From Halobacterium wangiae (GTDB lineage: Archaea > Halobacteriota > Halobacteria > Halobacteriales > Halobacteriaceae): 64,000 nt of DNA. Positions 16,677 through 25,251 of this stretch are shown here, one piece after another. The stretch spans positions 992,001 through 1,056,000 of the forward strand of contig NZ_CP089588.1 in assembly GCF_021249345.1 (NCBI RefSeq), given 5' to 3'. The translations under genes and the position numbers were made by a program. The notes under the pieces were generated by a model that did not search any database, was not told the DNA's origin, and worked only from the letters and a program-made list of their open reading frames with translations. Each line of letters begins with the position of its first letter. Positions within the stretch are counted from its first letter, which is position 1.

Positions 16677-18341
16677 TTACATCATGCCGCCCATGCCGCC
16701 GCCCATGCCGCCCATGCCGCCGGCGCCGCCCTCGTCGTCACCCTTGTCGGTGGAGAGGTCGCCGGCGGAGATGATGTCGTCGATCTTGAGCACGAGGTTC
16801 GCGGCCTCGGAGGCGCTCGTGACGGCCTGCTCCTTGGCGTGAGCGGGCTCGACGACGCCAGCCTCGAAGGTGTCCTCGAGGTTGCCCGAGAGGACGTTCA
16901 GGCCGGTGCGCTCCTCGCCGGACTCGTGGGCCGAGCGGAGGTCGACGAGCGTGTCGATGGAGTCGAGGCCCGCGTTCTCCGCGAGGACGCGGGGGACGAG
17001 CTCCAGGGAGTCGGCGAACGCCTCGACGGCGAGCTGCTCGCGGCCGGAGACGGAGTCCGCGAAGTTGCGGAGGCGGTCCGCGAGTTCGACCTCGATGGCG
17101 CCGCCGCCGGGGAGCACGCGACCGTCGCTGAGCGTCTGGGCCGACACGTCGAGCGCGTCGGTGACACCGCGCTCGAGTTCGTCGACGACGTACTCGGTGG
17201 AGCCGCGCAGGAGGATGGTGACGCCGTGGGCCTCGTCGTCGTCGCCCTCGACGTAGAACAGTTCGTCCTCGTCGTCGCGCGTGACGGAGCCGCTGGCGAC
17301 GTCGTCCTCGCTGGCCGCGTCGAGGTCCGTGACGACGGACGAGTTGAGCACGTTCGTCAGGAACTCGATGTCGGACTTCTTCGTGCGGCGGACCGCGAGG
17401 ATGCCCTCCTTCGCGAGGTAGTGCTGGGCCATGTCGTCGATGCCCTTCTGGCAGAAGACGACGTTGGCGCCGGTGTCGACGATCTGCTGGACCTTCTCCT
17501 TGAGCTGCTGTTCCTCCTGGTCAAGGAAGGACTGGAGCTGGTCGGGGCTCTCGATGTTGACGTTCGTGTCGGCCTCGGCCTCCTCGACCTCGACGGCCTC
17601 GTTGAGGAGGAGGATGCGGGCGTCCTCGACGACGCTGGGCATCCCGTCGTGGACCGGGTCCTTGCTGATGGCTGCGCCGCGGAGGAGTTCGGACTCGCTG
17701 GAGCTACGGCCGGTCTGGGTCTCGATGTTGATGTTGGCTGCGTCGACGACGACGTCGCCGTCCTCGGTGTCGACGGCGACCTGCTTGATCGCCTCGTAGA
17801 TGATGCCGGAGAGGAGTTCCTTGTCGAGTTCGGCGCCCTTCCCGGTCATGGAGGTCTCGGCGACGCTCCGGATGAGGTCCTCGTCGTCGGGGTCGACCGC
17901 GATGGCGATGTCGTCGACCTCCTCGCGGGCCTGTTCGGCGGCGAGGTTGTACCCCTTGATGATGGCCGTCGGGTGGATGTCGTTCTCGAGGAGGTCCTCG
18001 GCGTTCTTGAGGAGTTCACCCGCGATGGCGACCGCGGTCGTGGTGCCGTCGCCGGCCTCGTCCTCCTGTGTCTCGGCGACCTCGACGATCATCTCAGCCG
18101 TCGGGTTGTCGATGTCCATCTCCTGGAGGATGGTGACGCCGTCGTTCGTGACGGTGACGTCGCCCATCGAGGAGACGAGCATCTTGTCCATCCCTTTCGG
18201 GCCGAGCGTGGAGCGTACCGCGTCGGCGACCGCGCGCGCCGCGGAGATGTTGTGCTCCTGGGCGTCCTTGTCCTTCACGCGCTGTGCGTCGTCGCCCATG
18301 ATGATCATCGGCTGACCCTGCATCCGGTTTCGCTGTGCCAT
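16677..18341 (-). CDS. thsA: Thermosome subunit (group II chaperonin)
   Basis: A 554-aa ATP-dependent chaperonin subunit that folds proteins inside a double-ring cage. Markers: [11 protein letters not shown] (about 46-56), [15 protein letters not shown] (ATP site, about 96-110), [34 protein letters not shown] in the apical/intermediate region, [10 protein letters not shown], and a C-terminal GGM-repeat tail ([17 protein letters not shown]) pointing into the cavity. The start is ATG 18341 ([18 protein letters not shown]) since the TATA box lies at 18369-18377. It resembles the Halobacterium alpha-type subunit; the alpha/beta label is from memory. Confidence 0.95.
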   Translation of the reverse strand: MAQRNRMQGQPMIIMGDDAQRVKDKDAQEHNISAARAVADAVRSTLGPKGMDKMLVSSMGDVTVTNDGVTILQEMDIDNPTAEMIVEVAETQEDEAGDGTTTAVAIAGELLKNAEDLLENDIHPTAIIKGYNLAAEQAREEVDDIAIAVDPDDEDLIRSVAETSMTGKGAELDKELLSGIIYEAIKQVAVDTEDGDVVVDAANINIETQTGRSSSESELLRGAAISKDPVHDGMPSVVEDARILLLNEAVEVEEAEADTNVNIESPDQLQSFLDQEEQQLKEKVQQIVDTGANVVFCQKGIDDMAQHYLAKEGILAVRRTKKSDIEFLTNVLNSSVVTDLDAASEDDVASGSVTRDDEDELFYVEGDDDEAHGVTILLRGSTEYVVDELERGVTDALDVSAQTLSDGRVLPGGGAIEVELADRLRNFADSVSGREQLAVEAFADSLELVPRVLAENAGLDSIDTLVDLRSAHESGEERTGLNVLSGNLEDTFEAGVVEPAHAKEQAVTSASEAANLVLKIDDIISAGDLSTDKGDDEGGAGGMGGMGGGMGGMM

Positions 18342-18368
18342 AGGTACTGGATAGATTGAATGTGATTC

Positions 18369-18377
18369 TATATAAAA
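18369..18377 (-). promoter_or_regulatory. TATA box of the thermosome gene
   Basis: TTTTATATA on the minus strand, preceded by a purine-rich BRE-like GGGGAAG, lies about 27 nt before a start site near 18346 and hence a 5-nt leader. It is the strongest TATA box in the window, in keeping with a highly expressed, heat-responsive gene. Confidence 0.75.
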
Positions 18378-18546
18378 CTTCCCCACACGTCAGCCGTGGA
18401 GTGGGCGGGTGCATTCCCAGTGAGCGCCTGAAACGCCTGCAATCTCGCCGAGGCAGCGAAATAGTGTGCCAGTCGTTCACACGAACCAACCCGGCAAAGA
18501 CGGGTTTTAAGTAATCCTCTGGCGGCCCGGTCCGCGTTCGCCCGCC

Positions 18547-18852
18547 CTACGCCTCCTCCTCGGCGGCGTAGCCGAGCGCCTCGACGTCGGAGAGGTTCCC
18601 CACGGGTTCGGTCGTGTCACGCTCGCCGTCGTACTCGTCGACCAGCGGTTCGAGCCAGCCGTTCGCCCACTGGGTCTCGATGCGGAACACGCGGTCGTCC
18701 TCGGTCTGGACCACCACCCAGAGTTCGCCGTCGTCGACGCGTTTGCGGTGTGAGTACCCCTCGAACTGTTCGCCCGCCACCTCGAAGCGCAGGCGCTCCA
18801 GCATCCCGAGGTCCGCGAGCGTCTCCGCCGGATTCTCGCTACACGTGGCCAT
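18547..18852 (-). CDS. Hypothetical protein (101 aa)
   Basis: A soluble, acidic 101-aa protein with no domain I recognise. It starts MATCSENPAETLADLGMLER; its middle part alternates polar and hydrophobic residues (LRFEVAGEQFEGYSHRKR, then GELWVVVQTEDDRVFRIETQ), which suggests a beta-rich fold. The acidic C-terminus ends GYAAEEEA. Codon use and acidity match neighbours. It lies alone between the thermosome promoter region and the divergent flank of the FNT gene. Confidence 0.6.
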   Translation of the reverse strand: MATCSENPAETLADLGMLERLRFEVAGEQFEGYSHRKRVDDGELWVVVQTEDDRVFRIETQWANGWLEPLVDEYDGERDTTEPVGNLSDVEALGYAAEEEA

Positions 18853-18963
18853 ACCACCTCACCGCGCCTACGCCATCTTGACTATACGTCGGCTACTCCC
18901 GATTATGGTCGAGTTAAACGCGTCACGCTGCCCCTACGCGGTCGGGGGCGGCCGAGAATCGTG

Positions 18964-19791
18964 CTACTCCGACTCGAAGTCGACGTCGGCCTCGTCGCCC
19001 GCGAGCGCGATGTGCCCGTAGTTGAGCAGGCCGACGAACACCGACCCGCCGACGACGTTGCCGACGGTCGCCAGCACCAGAAACTCCCCGAACGCCGCCG
19101 GCCCGACCCCCTGCCCGAGCAGCATCGCCGTCAGCAACTCCGTCGTCCCCAGGATGACGTGGTGGAACGGTCCGAACCCGATGGTCGCGGTGATTACCAG
19201 GACGACCACCACCCGCCCGATCGTGTCGCGGCTGGCGGCCGCCAGCCAGGTGGTCAGCCCCATCAGCCAGCCAGCGATGACCGCACTGGCGAGCACGACC
19301 CACCACGGGAGTCCGGTGAGCGCGTCCGCCAGCGACCCCACCGCGCCCGGTTCGACGACTCCCATCGCCGGGCCGACAACCGCGATCAGTCCCGCGAACC
19401 CGGCACAGCCCAGCAGGTTCGCGGCGTAGATGATCCCCCAGAACCGCCCCAGTTTCGAGAGCCCGATGCGCCCGTCGAGCACCGGGATGACGGCCATCGT
19501 CGCCTGGGCGGTGAACAGTTCGGTCTGGCCGATGACGACGAAGAGGAACGCGACGGCCGAGACCACCGCCAGCGTCACCTGTTTCGTGAGCTCCGAGCCG
19601 AACCCCCCGGAGTAGGTCAGCACCATCGCCATGAACAGCACGCCGAAGCTCAGGTTCAACCCCGCCGAGAAGCCCGAGAGGAACAGTCCTCTGGGCGGAC
19701 GGCCGACCTCCTTGAGGGCGTTCTCCATCTCGCGTTCCAGGATGTTGCGGTACGACAGCGTCGCACCGCTGGGATCGGAGTCCGTGGACAT
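18964..19791 (-). CDS. Formate/nitrite transporter (FNT) family channel
   Basis: A 275-aa membrane protein with about six helices, similar to FocA/NirC/FdhC channels that pass formate, nitrite or hydrosulfide. FNT traits: GFSAGLNLSFGVLFMAMV in helix 1, GQTELFTAQATM (about 87-98, the discontinuous-helix loop), IYAANLLGCAGFA, and FGPFHHVILGTTELL near the C-terminal half. The N-terminus ahead of helix 1 (NILEREMENALKEVGRPP) is longer than in FocA. No formate or nitrite enzyme is adjacent, so the substrate is open. GGTTTATGG near 19831 may be its promoter. Confidence 0.85.
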   Translation of the reverse strand: MSTDSDPSGATLSYRNILEREMENALKEVGRPPRGLFLSGFSAGLNLSFGVLFMAMVLTYSGGFGSELTKQVTLAVVSAVAFLFVVIGQTELFTAQATMAVIPVLDGRIGLSKLGRFWGIIYAANLLGCAGFAGLIAVVGPAMGVVEPGAVGSLADALTGLPWWVVLASAVIAGWLMGLTTWLAAASRDTIGRVVVVLVITATIGFGPFHHVILGTTELLTAMLLGQGVGPAAFGEFLVLATVGNVVGGSVFVGLLNYGHIALAGDEADVDFESE

Positions 19792-19934
19792 CGAGTAGTA
19801 GACCTACCACGCTAGTACGGCGACTGCGTCCATAAACCCGGTCACCGCGAGAGCGTCCACCCCAGAGGCGCTCGCACAGACTCACGTTCCCAGCGCGATG
19901 AACCGCGTTGCTCGGCGGTGAGTCCACAGAGAAG

Positions 19935-20016
19935 CGCCGGGACAGGGATTTGAACCCTGAACCCCGTAAGGGGACACGCTTTCCAGGCGTGCGCTTTGCC
20001 ATTCGGCCATCCCGGC
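19935..20016 (-). tRNA. tRNA-Ser (anticodon GGA)
   Basis: Read on the minus strand, GCCGGGA (5' acceptor arm) pairs with TCCCGGC, with discriminator G at 19935. The anticodon stem CACGC/GCGTG holds loop CTGGAAA, anticodon GGA at 19982-19984. A long variable arm with stem CCCC..GGGG and the T-arm loop GTTCAAATC are present, as needed for class-II tRNA-Ser. No CCA is encoded and I see no intron. It decodes UCC/UCU. Confidence 0.93.
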
Positions 20017-20063
20017 CTACACTACCGTACCTCGGTCCGGCGTTTAAACCCTTCTCTTCGGCG

Positions 20064-20252
20064 TCAGTACACCGCGTCGTGGAGGGCGTAGGAGGCGACG
20101 GTCGCGGCGGCGAAGACGGCGAGAGCGACGCCGAGCGTTGGGCCGAACCCGATACTGCGGTCCGCGAGGAGCAGGTACGCCTGTGCGAGCACGAGGAAGG
20201 CGAGCGCGCCGACGAGACCCCAGAGGAGACTCCCCTTCGTGTGCGCTTCCAT
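20064..20252 (-). CDS. Small membrane protein (62 aa)
   Basis: Sixty-two residues beginning MEAHTKGSLLWGLVGALAFL, with two hydrophobic segments (about 8-30 and 36-57) separated by a short polar turn ADRSIGFG. The start ATG at 20252 lies 2 nt past the ridA stop, so it is likely translated from the ridA transcript. Function unknown. A longer in-frame reading reaches back through ridA in another frame and is rejected. Confidence 0.6.
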   Translation of the reverse strand: MEAHTKGSLLWGLVGALAFLVLAQAYLLLADRSIGFGPTLGVALAVFAAATVASYALHDAVY

Positions 20253-20254
20253 GC

Positions 20255-20641
20255 CTAGTGCTGTGGCTGGGTGGCGATGGCCTCGATCTCGACGCCGACG
20301 CCCTTCGGGAGGTTGGCGACCTCGACCGCGGAGCGGGCGGGCGGGTTGTCCTGGAAGTACTCCTTGTAGGCGTCGTTCATCTCGTCGAAGTCCTGGATGT
20401 CGTCCATGAACACCGACACCTTGAGCACGTCCTGCATCGTCAGCCCCTCGTCCTCGAGGATGGCCTTCACGTTCTCGAGACTCTGGCGGGTCTGGACGGC
20501 GATGGCCTCGTCGTCGAGGAGGTCGCCCTCCGGGGTCATGGGAATCTGGCCCGCAGTGAACAGGAGGTTGCCGTCTGTCGTCGCCTGACTGTACGCGCCG
20601 ACCGCCGCCGGCGCGTCGGGGGTGTCGATGATGCGCTTCAT
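20255..20641 (-). CDS. ridA: RidA family enamine/imine deaminase
   Basis: A 128-aa YjgF/YER057c/UK114 protein. Family members hydrolyse reactive enamine/imine intermediates released by PLP enzymes such as threonine dehydratase. Signature parts: APAAVGAYSQATTDGNLLFTAGQIPM (shown as residues about 10-35) and the C-terminal PPARSAVEVANLPKGVGVEIEAIA, whose Arg (about 102) and Glu (about 118) are the usual active-site residues. ilvA lies 69 nt upstream on the same strand, a functional pairing. Confidence 0.93.
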   Translation of the reverse strand: MKRIIDTPDAPAAVGAYSQATTDGNLLFTAGQIPMTPEGDLLDDEAIAVQTRQSLENVKAILEDEGLTMQDVLKVSVFMDDIQDFDEMNDAYKEYFQDNPPARSAVEVANLPKGVGVEIEAIATQPQH

Positions 20642-20710
20642 ACTCGGTGGCTCGCGTGCACACCCCTTAAACCCACGGAGTCCGGCGCTCTCGGACGGGA
20701 CAGCGCGCAG

Positions 20711-21940
20711 TCAGTTCTGCGGGCGCGGGCCGTTGAGCACGGTCACCTCGAAGCCCTCCTCGCGGATGCGGTCGAGCAGCCCGTCGACGTGCTCGGGGCC
20801 GCGAGTCTCGAGGTCGAGTTCGACCTCGGTGGCGTTCATCGCGATGTCGCGGTTCGTGCGGTCGTGCTGGATGGCGTAGATGTTCGCGCGCTCGTCGGCG
20901 ACGACGTCCAGCAGGTCGTTGAGCGACCCGGGGCGGTCCTTCAGGACGGTGCGCAGTTTCACGTAGCGACCCTGGTCGACGAGGCCGCGCATGATGACCG
21001 TGGTGAGCAGGTTGAGGTCGATGTTCCCGCCGCAGAGCGCGGGCACGATGGTCTCGCCCTCCTCGTAGTCGAACTTCCGCTCGAGCACCGCCGCCAGCGG
21101 CGTCGCACCGGCGCCTTCGACGAGGGTCTTGCCGCGCTCGAGCAGCAGGACGAGCGCGGTCGCGATCTCGTCGTCGGAGACCGTGACCACCTCGTCGACG
21201 CGCTCGCGGATGACGGGGAACGTCCGCTCACCGACCCGTCGGACGGCGATGCCGTCCGCGATGGTGTCGACGGAGTCGACGCTCTGGGGACCCCCTTTGT
21301 CGAGGGAACTGGCGACGGTGGAGGCACCCTCGGCCTGTACGCCCACGACGCGAACGTCGGGGTCGTGGGCCTTCACCGCAGTCGCGATGCCCGAGATGAG
21401 GCCGCCGCCCCCGATGGGGACGACGACGGTGTCGAGGTCCGGGAGGTCGTCGACGATCTCGAGGCCGAGCGTCCCCTGCCCGGCCATGATGTACTCGTCG
21501 TCGAAGGCGTGGACGTACGTGCGGCCCTCTCGGTCCTCGATTTCGTGGGCGTAGGCCTGTGCCTCGTCGTAGTCCGCGCCGTCGAGGACGACCTCCGCGC
21601 CGTAGCTCCTGGTCGCCTTCACCTTCGAGATGGGGGCGGTCTCGGGCATCACGACCTTGGAGTCGACGCCGGAGCGACTCGCCGCGAGCGCGACGCCCTG
21701 CGCGTGGTTGCCGGCGGAGGCGGTGACGACGCCGGCGGCCTGCTCCTCGTCGGTGAGCGTGCGGATGCGGTTGGTGGCCCCCCGTATCTTGAACGACCCC
21801 GTCCGCTGGAAGCACTCCAGTTTCAGGTGGACGGAGGCGCCCGTCATGTCGGAGAACGTGTGGGAGTAGTCCAGGGGTGTGTGTCGGGCGACGTCCGCGA
21901 CGCGGTCGCGGGCCGCCAGCACGTCGTCGAGTTCGATCAT
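20711..21940 (-). CDS. ilvA: Threonine ammonia-lyase (threonine dehydratase)
   Basis: A 409-aa PLP enzyme converting threonine to 2-oxobutanoate and ammonia, the entry to isoleucine synthesis (or threonine catabolism). The catalytic lysine is in FQRTGSFKIRGATNR (about residue 50), ASAGNHAQGVALAA binds phosphate, and PIGGGGLISGIATAV is the PLP glycine loop. A C-terminal ACT domain (LRTVLKDRPGSLNDLLDVV onward) suggests allosteric control. Start ATG 21940 (MIELDDVLAARD). An open frame upstream to 23428 is a shadow of the MATE gene. ridA follows. Confidence 0.93.
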   Translation of the reverse strand: MIELDDVLAARDRVADVARHTPLDYSHTFSDMTGASVHLKLECFQRTGSFKIRGATNRIRTLTDEEQAAGVVTASAGNHAQGVALAASRSGVDSKVVMPETAPISKVKATRSYGAEVVLDGADYDEAQAYAHEIEDREGRTYVHAFDDEYIMAGQGTLGLEIVDDLPDLDTVVVPIGGGGLISGIATAVKAHDPDVRVVGVQAEGASTVASSLDKGGPQSVDSVDTIADGIAVRRVGERTFPVIRERVDEVVTVSDDEIATALVLLLERGKTLVEGAGATPLAAVLERKFDYEEGETIVPALCGGNIDLNLLTTVIMRGLVDQGRYVKLRTVLKDRPGSLNDLLDVVADERANIYAIQHDRTNRDIAMNATEVELDLETRGPEHVDGLLDRIREEGFEVTVLNGPRPQN

Positions 21941-22126
21941 GTCTGCGGCTACGAGGCAGTCGCTGTTAACGGTTGGTGATGTTGGCCCCAAGGAATGGGG
22001 AAAACCAGCGTGTGACGACTGAACCGAGAGACGGGACGGTAATAAAACCGACCAAACCGGAGTGAAAGTGAAACTGGAGGGTCGAGAGACCGATACGCAC
22101 TTTCCGCCCGACTGCGACGGGCCGCT

Positions 22127-23485
22127 GTGTACCCGCGACTGCGGACCGTGTGGCGCCGGGTCTTCGCGCTCGCGTGGCCGGTGATGGCCGAGCAGACGCT
22201 CCGCACGCTGATGCGGACGGTCGACGTCCTCGTCACTGCCGCCATCTCCCCGGCCGCCGTCGTCGCCGTCGGCCTCGCCGACCTCTACGCGCGCTTCCCG
22301 CTCCGCGTGGGTCTCGGCCTCGGTGGCGGCGCCATCAGCCTCTCCAGTCAGGACACCGGCCGCGGCGCCGCAGTCACTCGCGACGAGGCCATCACACAGG
22401 CCATCATCCTCGGCGCGCTCGCCGGCCTCCCGTTCGCCGCGTTCGGCCTCCTGTTCGGCCCGGCGGCCATCCGCCTGCTCGGTGCGAACCCGACCGTCGT
22501 CGACCTCGGCGGGACCTACCTCGCAGTCGTCCTCCTCACCGCGCCGGCGCGTCACGTCGCCCTGATCGCGGCGCGCTCGCTGCAGGGGACCGGCGACACC
22601 CGGACGCCGATGTACGTCAACGCCGTCTCGAACGTCGGCAACATCCTGGGGAGTTTCGGCCTCGGCCTCGGCTACTTCGGACTCCCGGAACTCGGCGTGT
22701 TCGGCGTCGGTGTCGCCACCGCCTCGGCGAACGTCTTCACGTCGCTCGCGCTCGTCGCGGCCATCGCCTCCCGCCACACTACCGCCGGGTTCGCGCGCCC
22801 GCAGTCGACGGTCATCACGCGCCAGCTGTTCGTCGTCAGCGTGCCGAAGATCGTCGAGGGGATGAGCTCCGCGCTCGCGGAGTTCCCGTTCAACGCGCTC
22901 CTCCTGACGTTCGGCACGAACGTCAACGCCGCCTTCCAGATCGGGCGCCGGGCCTACCAGCAGGTGACGGGGCCGCTGTCCCGGGGCTACAGCGTCGCCG
23001 CGAACGTCGTCGTCGGGCAGGCGCTCGGCGAGGGTGACCCGGCCCGCGCGCGCTTCGACGGCTGGGCGGTCGCCGCGCTCGGCCTCCTCACCGTCGGCAG
23101 CGTCGGATTCGGCCTCGCGTACTTCGCCCGTCCGCTCGTCATGCTGCTCGACGACAACCCGGAGACACTCCGGTACGGCGTCTGGTTCGCTCGCGCGTAC
23201 GGTCTCAGCGCGCCGTTCCTCGTCGCGTTCGTCGCGCTCTCCGGCGCGCTCCAGGGCGCCAGCGAGACCCGCGTCCCGCTTGTCGCTCGCGCCACCGGCA
23301 TGTTCGGCTTCCTGCTCGGGTTCTCCTACCTCGCCGGCGTCGTCCTCGACTGGGGCGTCACCGGCGCGTACTGGGGCGTGGCGCTCGCGAACGTCTGGAT
23401 GGCCGCCGTCGTCGTCGCCGGCTTCCACTGGGGCGACTGGGCGAGCAGAGCGGCAGGCATGATGGCCGAACGCGCCGACAGTTGA
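22127..23485 (+). CDS. MATE family efflux transporter
   Basis: A 452-aa multidrug/toxin extrusion-type membrane protein of about twelve helices. It starts with GTG at 22127 (VYPRLRTVWRRVFALAWPVM). MATE-like stretches: PVMAEQTLRTLMRTVDVLVT in helix 1, RSLQGTGDTRTPMYVNAVSNV (written as about residues 150-170) and the second-half counterpart LQGASETRVPLVARATG. The pseudo-repeat of the two halves fits the family fold. The substrate and coupling ion are unknown. It lies upstream of the ars genes but has its own start and is separated by 118 nt. Confidence 0.85.
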   Translation: MYPRLRTVWRRVFALAWPVMAEQTLRTLMRTVDVLVTAAISPAAVVAVGLADLYARFPLRVGLGLGGGAISLSSQDTGRGAAVTRDEAITQAIILGALAGLPFAAFGLLFGPAAIRLLGANPTVVDLGGTYLAVVLLTAPARHVALIAARSLQGTGDTRTPMYVNAVSNVGNILGSFGLGLGYFGLPELGVFGVGVATASANVFTSLALVAAIASRHTTAGFARPQSTVITRQLFVVSVPKIVEGMSSALAEFPFNALLLTFGTNVNAAFQIGRRAYQQVTGPLSRGYSVAANVVVGQALGEGDPARARFDGWAVAALGLLTVGSVGFGLAYFARPLVMLLDDNPETLRYGVWFARAYGLSAPFLVAFVALSGALQGASETRVPLVARATGMFGFLLGFSYLAGVVLDWGVTGAYWGVALANVWMAAVVVAGFHWGDWASRAAGMMAERADS

Positions 23486-23587
23486 ACGGCAGCTAATCTA
23501 GTTTCTCTATAGAGGAACGCGTATCTACACCCAGGGAGCTAGATTCGGGTTCGAGACGCCCCGTTCGGAACAGTTAATTGAGAAAGT

Positions 23588-23599
23588 GTTCAATTGAAC
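23588..23599. promoter_or_regulatory. Perfect palindrome at the arsR start, candidate ArsR operator
   Basis: GTTCAATTGAAC is a 12-bp perfect palindrome ending 4 nt before the arsR ATG. A related half, AGTTAATTGA (23573-23582), precedes it and may include the TATA element. Placement over the presumed transcription start suits repression. An extra palindrome, CTCTATAGAG, lies at 23504-23513. Confidence 0.55.
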
Positions 23600-23603
23600 T
23601 ACG

Positions 23604-23999
23604 ATGGCACAAGCCACGGACAGATTACGCCGGTACCTCGACGACGAGCTCGGGGAGTGCCGGAGCGAGGACGTCGAGCAGCGACTCGACGAACTCGGCA
23701 CGCTCGAGGCCGCACTCGGCTCGGCGCGCGTCGAGGCCGAACTCGACGTCCTGTCGGCGCTCGCCAACGAGACCCGGTACACGCTCGTGCGCGTGCTCGT
23801 CGCCGCCGGCGAGGAGCTCTGCGTCTGCGAACTCAACGCCGTCGTCGACGTGACCGAGAGCGGACTGAGCCACGCGCTGTCGGCGCTCGTCGACGCGGGG
23901 CTCGTCGAGGGCCGGAAGGACGGCCGCTGGAAGAAGTACCGCGCGACGAACCGCGCCGTCGCGCTCGTCACCGTCCTCGAGGGGAGCGTCAGTGAGTGA
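23604..23999 (+). CDS. arsR: ArsR-family metalloregulator
   Basis: A 131-aa repressor with a winged HTH from about residue 48 (LSALANETRYTLVRVLVAAG). The metal-sensing motif ELCVCEL gives C73 and C75 in the ArsR alpha-3 position for arsenite or antimonite, and C19 in the N-terminal extension could be a third thiol ligand. The recognition helix region is TESGLSHALSALVDAGLVEG. It overlaps acr3 by 8 nt, so it should control acr3 and arsC from its own promoter. Confidence 0.9.
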   Translation: MAQATDRLRRYLDDELGECRSEDVEQRLDELGTLEAALGSARVEAELDVLSALANETRYTLVRVLVAAGEELCVCELNAVVDVTESGLSHALSALVDAGLVEGRKDGRWKKYRATNRAVALVTVLEGSVSE

Positions 24000-25131
24000 G
24001 GTCGCCCACGACCACGGGCCGGACTGCGGGTGTGCCGACTGCGGCGACCCGCGGTCGATGGACTTCCTCGACAGGTACCTCACCGTCTGGATCTTCGCCG
24101 CGATGGCGCTCGGCGTCGGCCTGGGCTTCGTCACGCCGTCGGTGACCGGGCCGATCCAGGACCTCCACCTCGTCGAGATCGGGCTCGTCGTGATGATGTA
24201 CCCGCCGCTGGCGAAAGCGGACTACAGTCAGCTCCGGGCCGTGTTCAGCAACTGGCGCGTGCTCGGCCTGAGCCTCGTGCAGAACTGGCTCATCGGGCCG
24301 ACGTTGATGTTCGGGCTCGCCGTCTTCTTCTTCGGCGGCCTCGTCCCCGGTCTGCCCGCTCGTCCCGAGTACTTCCTCGGCCTCGTGTTCATCGGAATGG
24401 CGCGCTGCATCGCGATGGTGCTCGTCTGGAACGAACTCGCGGAGGGGTCGACGGAGTACGTCACCGGCCTCGTCGCGTTCAACAGCCTCTTCCAGATCCT
24501 CACCTACGGCGTATACGTCTGGTTCTTCGCGCTGGTCCTTCCGCCGCTGCTCGGGATGGACGCGCTCGTCGCCGGCATCACGACCTTCGACGTCACCCCG
24601 GTGCAGGTGGTCGAGGCCATCGTCGTCTTCCTCGGCATCCCGTTCCTCGGGGGGTTCCTCACGCGCTACGTCGGCACCCGGGTGAAGAGCGAGCAGTGGT
24701 ACGACGACGAGTTCGTCCCGAGAATCGACCCGCTGACGCTGGTCGCGCTGCTGTTCACCGTCGTCGTCATGTTCGCCACGCAGGGCGAGAATATCGTCGC
24801 CACCCCGGGCGACGTCCTGCTCATCGCGGTGCCACTCACCATCTACTTCGTCGTGATGTTCCTCGTCAGCTTCGGGATGGGACGGGGCATCGGCGCGGAC
24901 TACTCCACGACCACCGCCATCGGCTTCACGGCCGCCTCGAACAACTTCGAACTCGCCATCGCCGTCGCCGTCGCCGTCTTCGGCGTCGGCTCCGGTGTCG
25001 CGTTCGCGACCGTCGTCGGTCCGCTCATCGAGGTCCCCGTCCTCCTCGCGCTCGTCAACGTCGCGCTGTACTTCCAGCGGCGCTACGACTGGAGCGCCCG
25101 CGGCGACGCCGCCACTCCAACCACCGATTGA
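23992..25131 (+). CDS. acr3: Acr3-type arsenite efflux permease
   Basis: A 379-aa member of the Acr3/BASS fold with about ten helices that extrudes arsenite (or antimonite). The conserved cysteine of helix 4 is in FIGMARCIAMVLVWNELAEG (about 137). FTAASNNFELAIAVAVAVFG (about 302-321) is the characteristic second-half motif. Translation starts with GTG at 23992 inside arsR. Unusual: the first 20 residues are His/Cys-rich, SEVAHDHGPDCGCADCGDP, with C12, C14 and C17, absent from typical Acr3, and could bind metal. Confidence 0.9.
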   Translation: MSEVAHDHGPDCGCADCGDPRSMDFLDRYLTVWIFAAMALGVGLGFVTPSVTGPIQDLHLVEIGLVVMMYPPLAKADYSQLRAVFSNWRVLGLSLVQNWLIGPTLMFGLAVFFFGGLVPGLPARPEYFLGLVFIGMARCIAMVLVWNELAEGSTEYVTGLVAFNSLFQILTYGVYVWFFALVLPPLLGMDALVAGITTFDVTPVQVVEAIVVFLGIPFLGGFLTRYVGTRVKSEQWYDDEFVPRIDPLTLVALLFTVVVMFATQGENIVATPGDVLLIAVPLTIYFVVMFLVSFGMGRGIGADYSTTTAIGFTAASNNFELAIAVAVAVFGVGSGVAFATVVGPLIEVPVLLALVNVALYFQRRYDWSARGDAATPTTD

Positions 25132-25137
25132 CCAACA

Positions 25138-25251
25138 ATGTCCACTGACAACCCCACCGACGACCAGACCCGCGTCGTCGTCTGCGTGCAGAACGCCGTT
25201 TCACCCGCAGTGCGACGTGCTCTGCACGCCCGGCGAGGAGTGGTCGCGTGA
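25138..25251 (+). pseudogene. Truncated arsC-like fragment between acr3 and arsC
   Basis: A 37-codon ORF starts 6 nt after acr3: MSTDNPTDDQTRVVVCVQNA matches the start of a low-molecular-weight phosphatase-type arsenate reductase up to the CVQNA of its P-loop, then diverges (VSPAVRRALHARRGVVA) and stops at 25251. The 18-nt GTCTGCGTGCAGAACGCC at 25180-25197 recurs exactly at 25269-25286 inside the intact arsC. I read it as the remnant of a duplicated arsC. Its stop overlaps the arsC GTG, so it may still couple translation. Confidence 0.5.

Noticed and set aside
19935-20016. tRNA-Ser as an integration site of a genomic island
   Set aside because: No integrase, no direct repeat of the tRNA 3' end nearby, and flanking genes (FNT, ridA, ilvA) look like core genome.
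21941-23428. In-frame upstream extension of ilvA (about 496 codons)
   Set aside because: Antisense to the MATE transporter, low-complexity Glu/Arg/Gly translation, and ilvA has a normal N-terminus at 21940.
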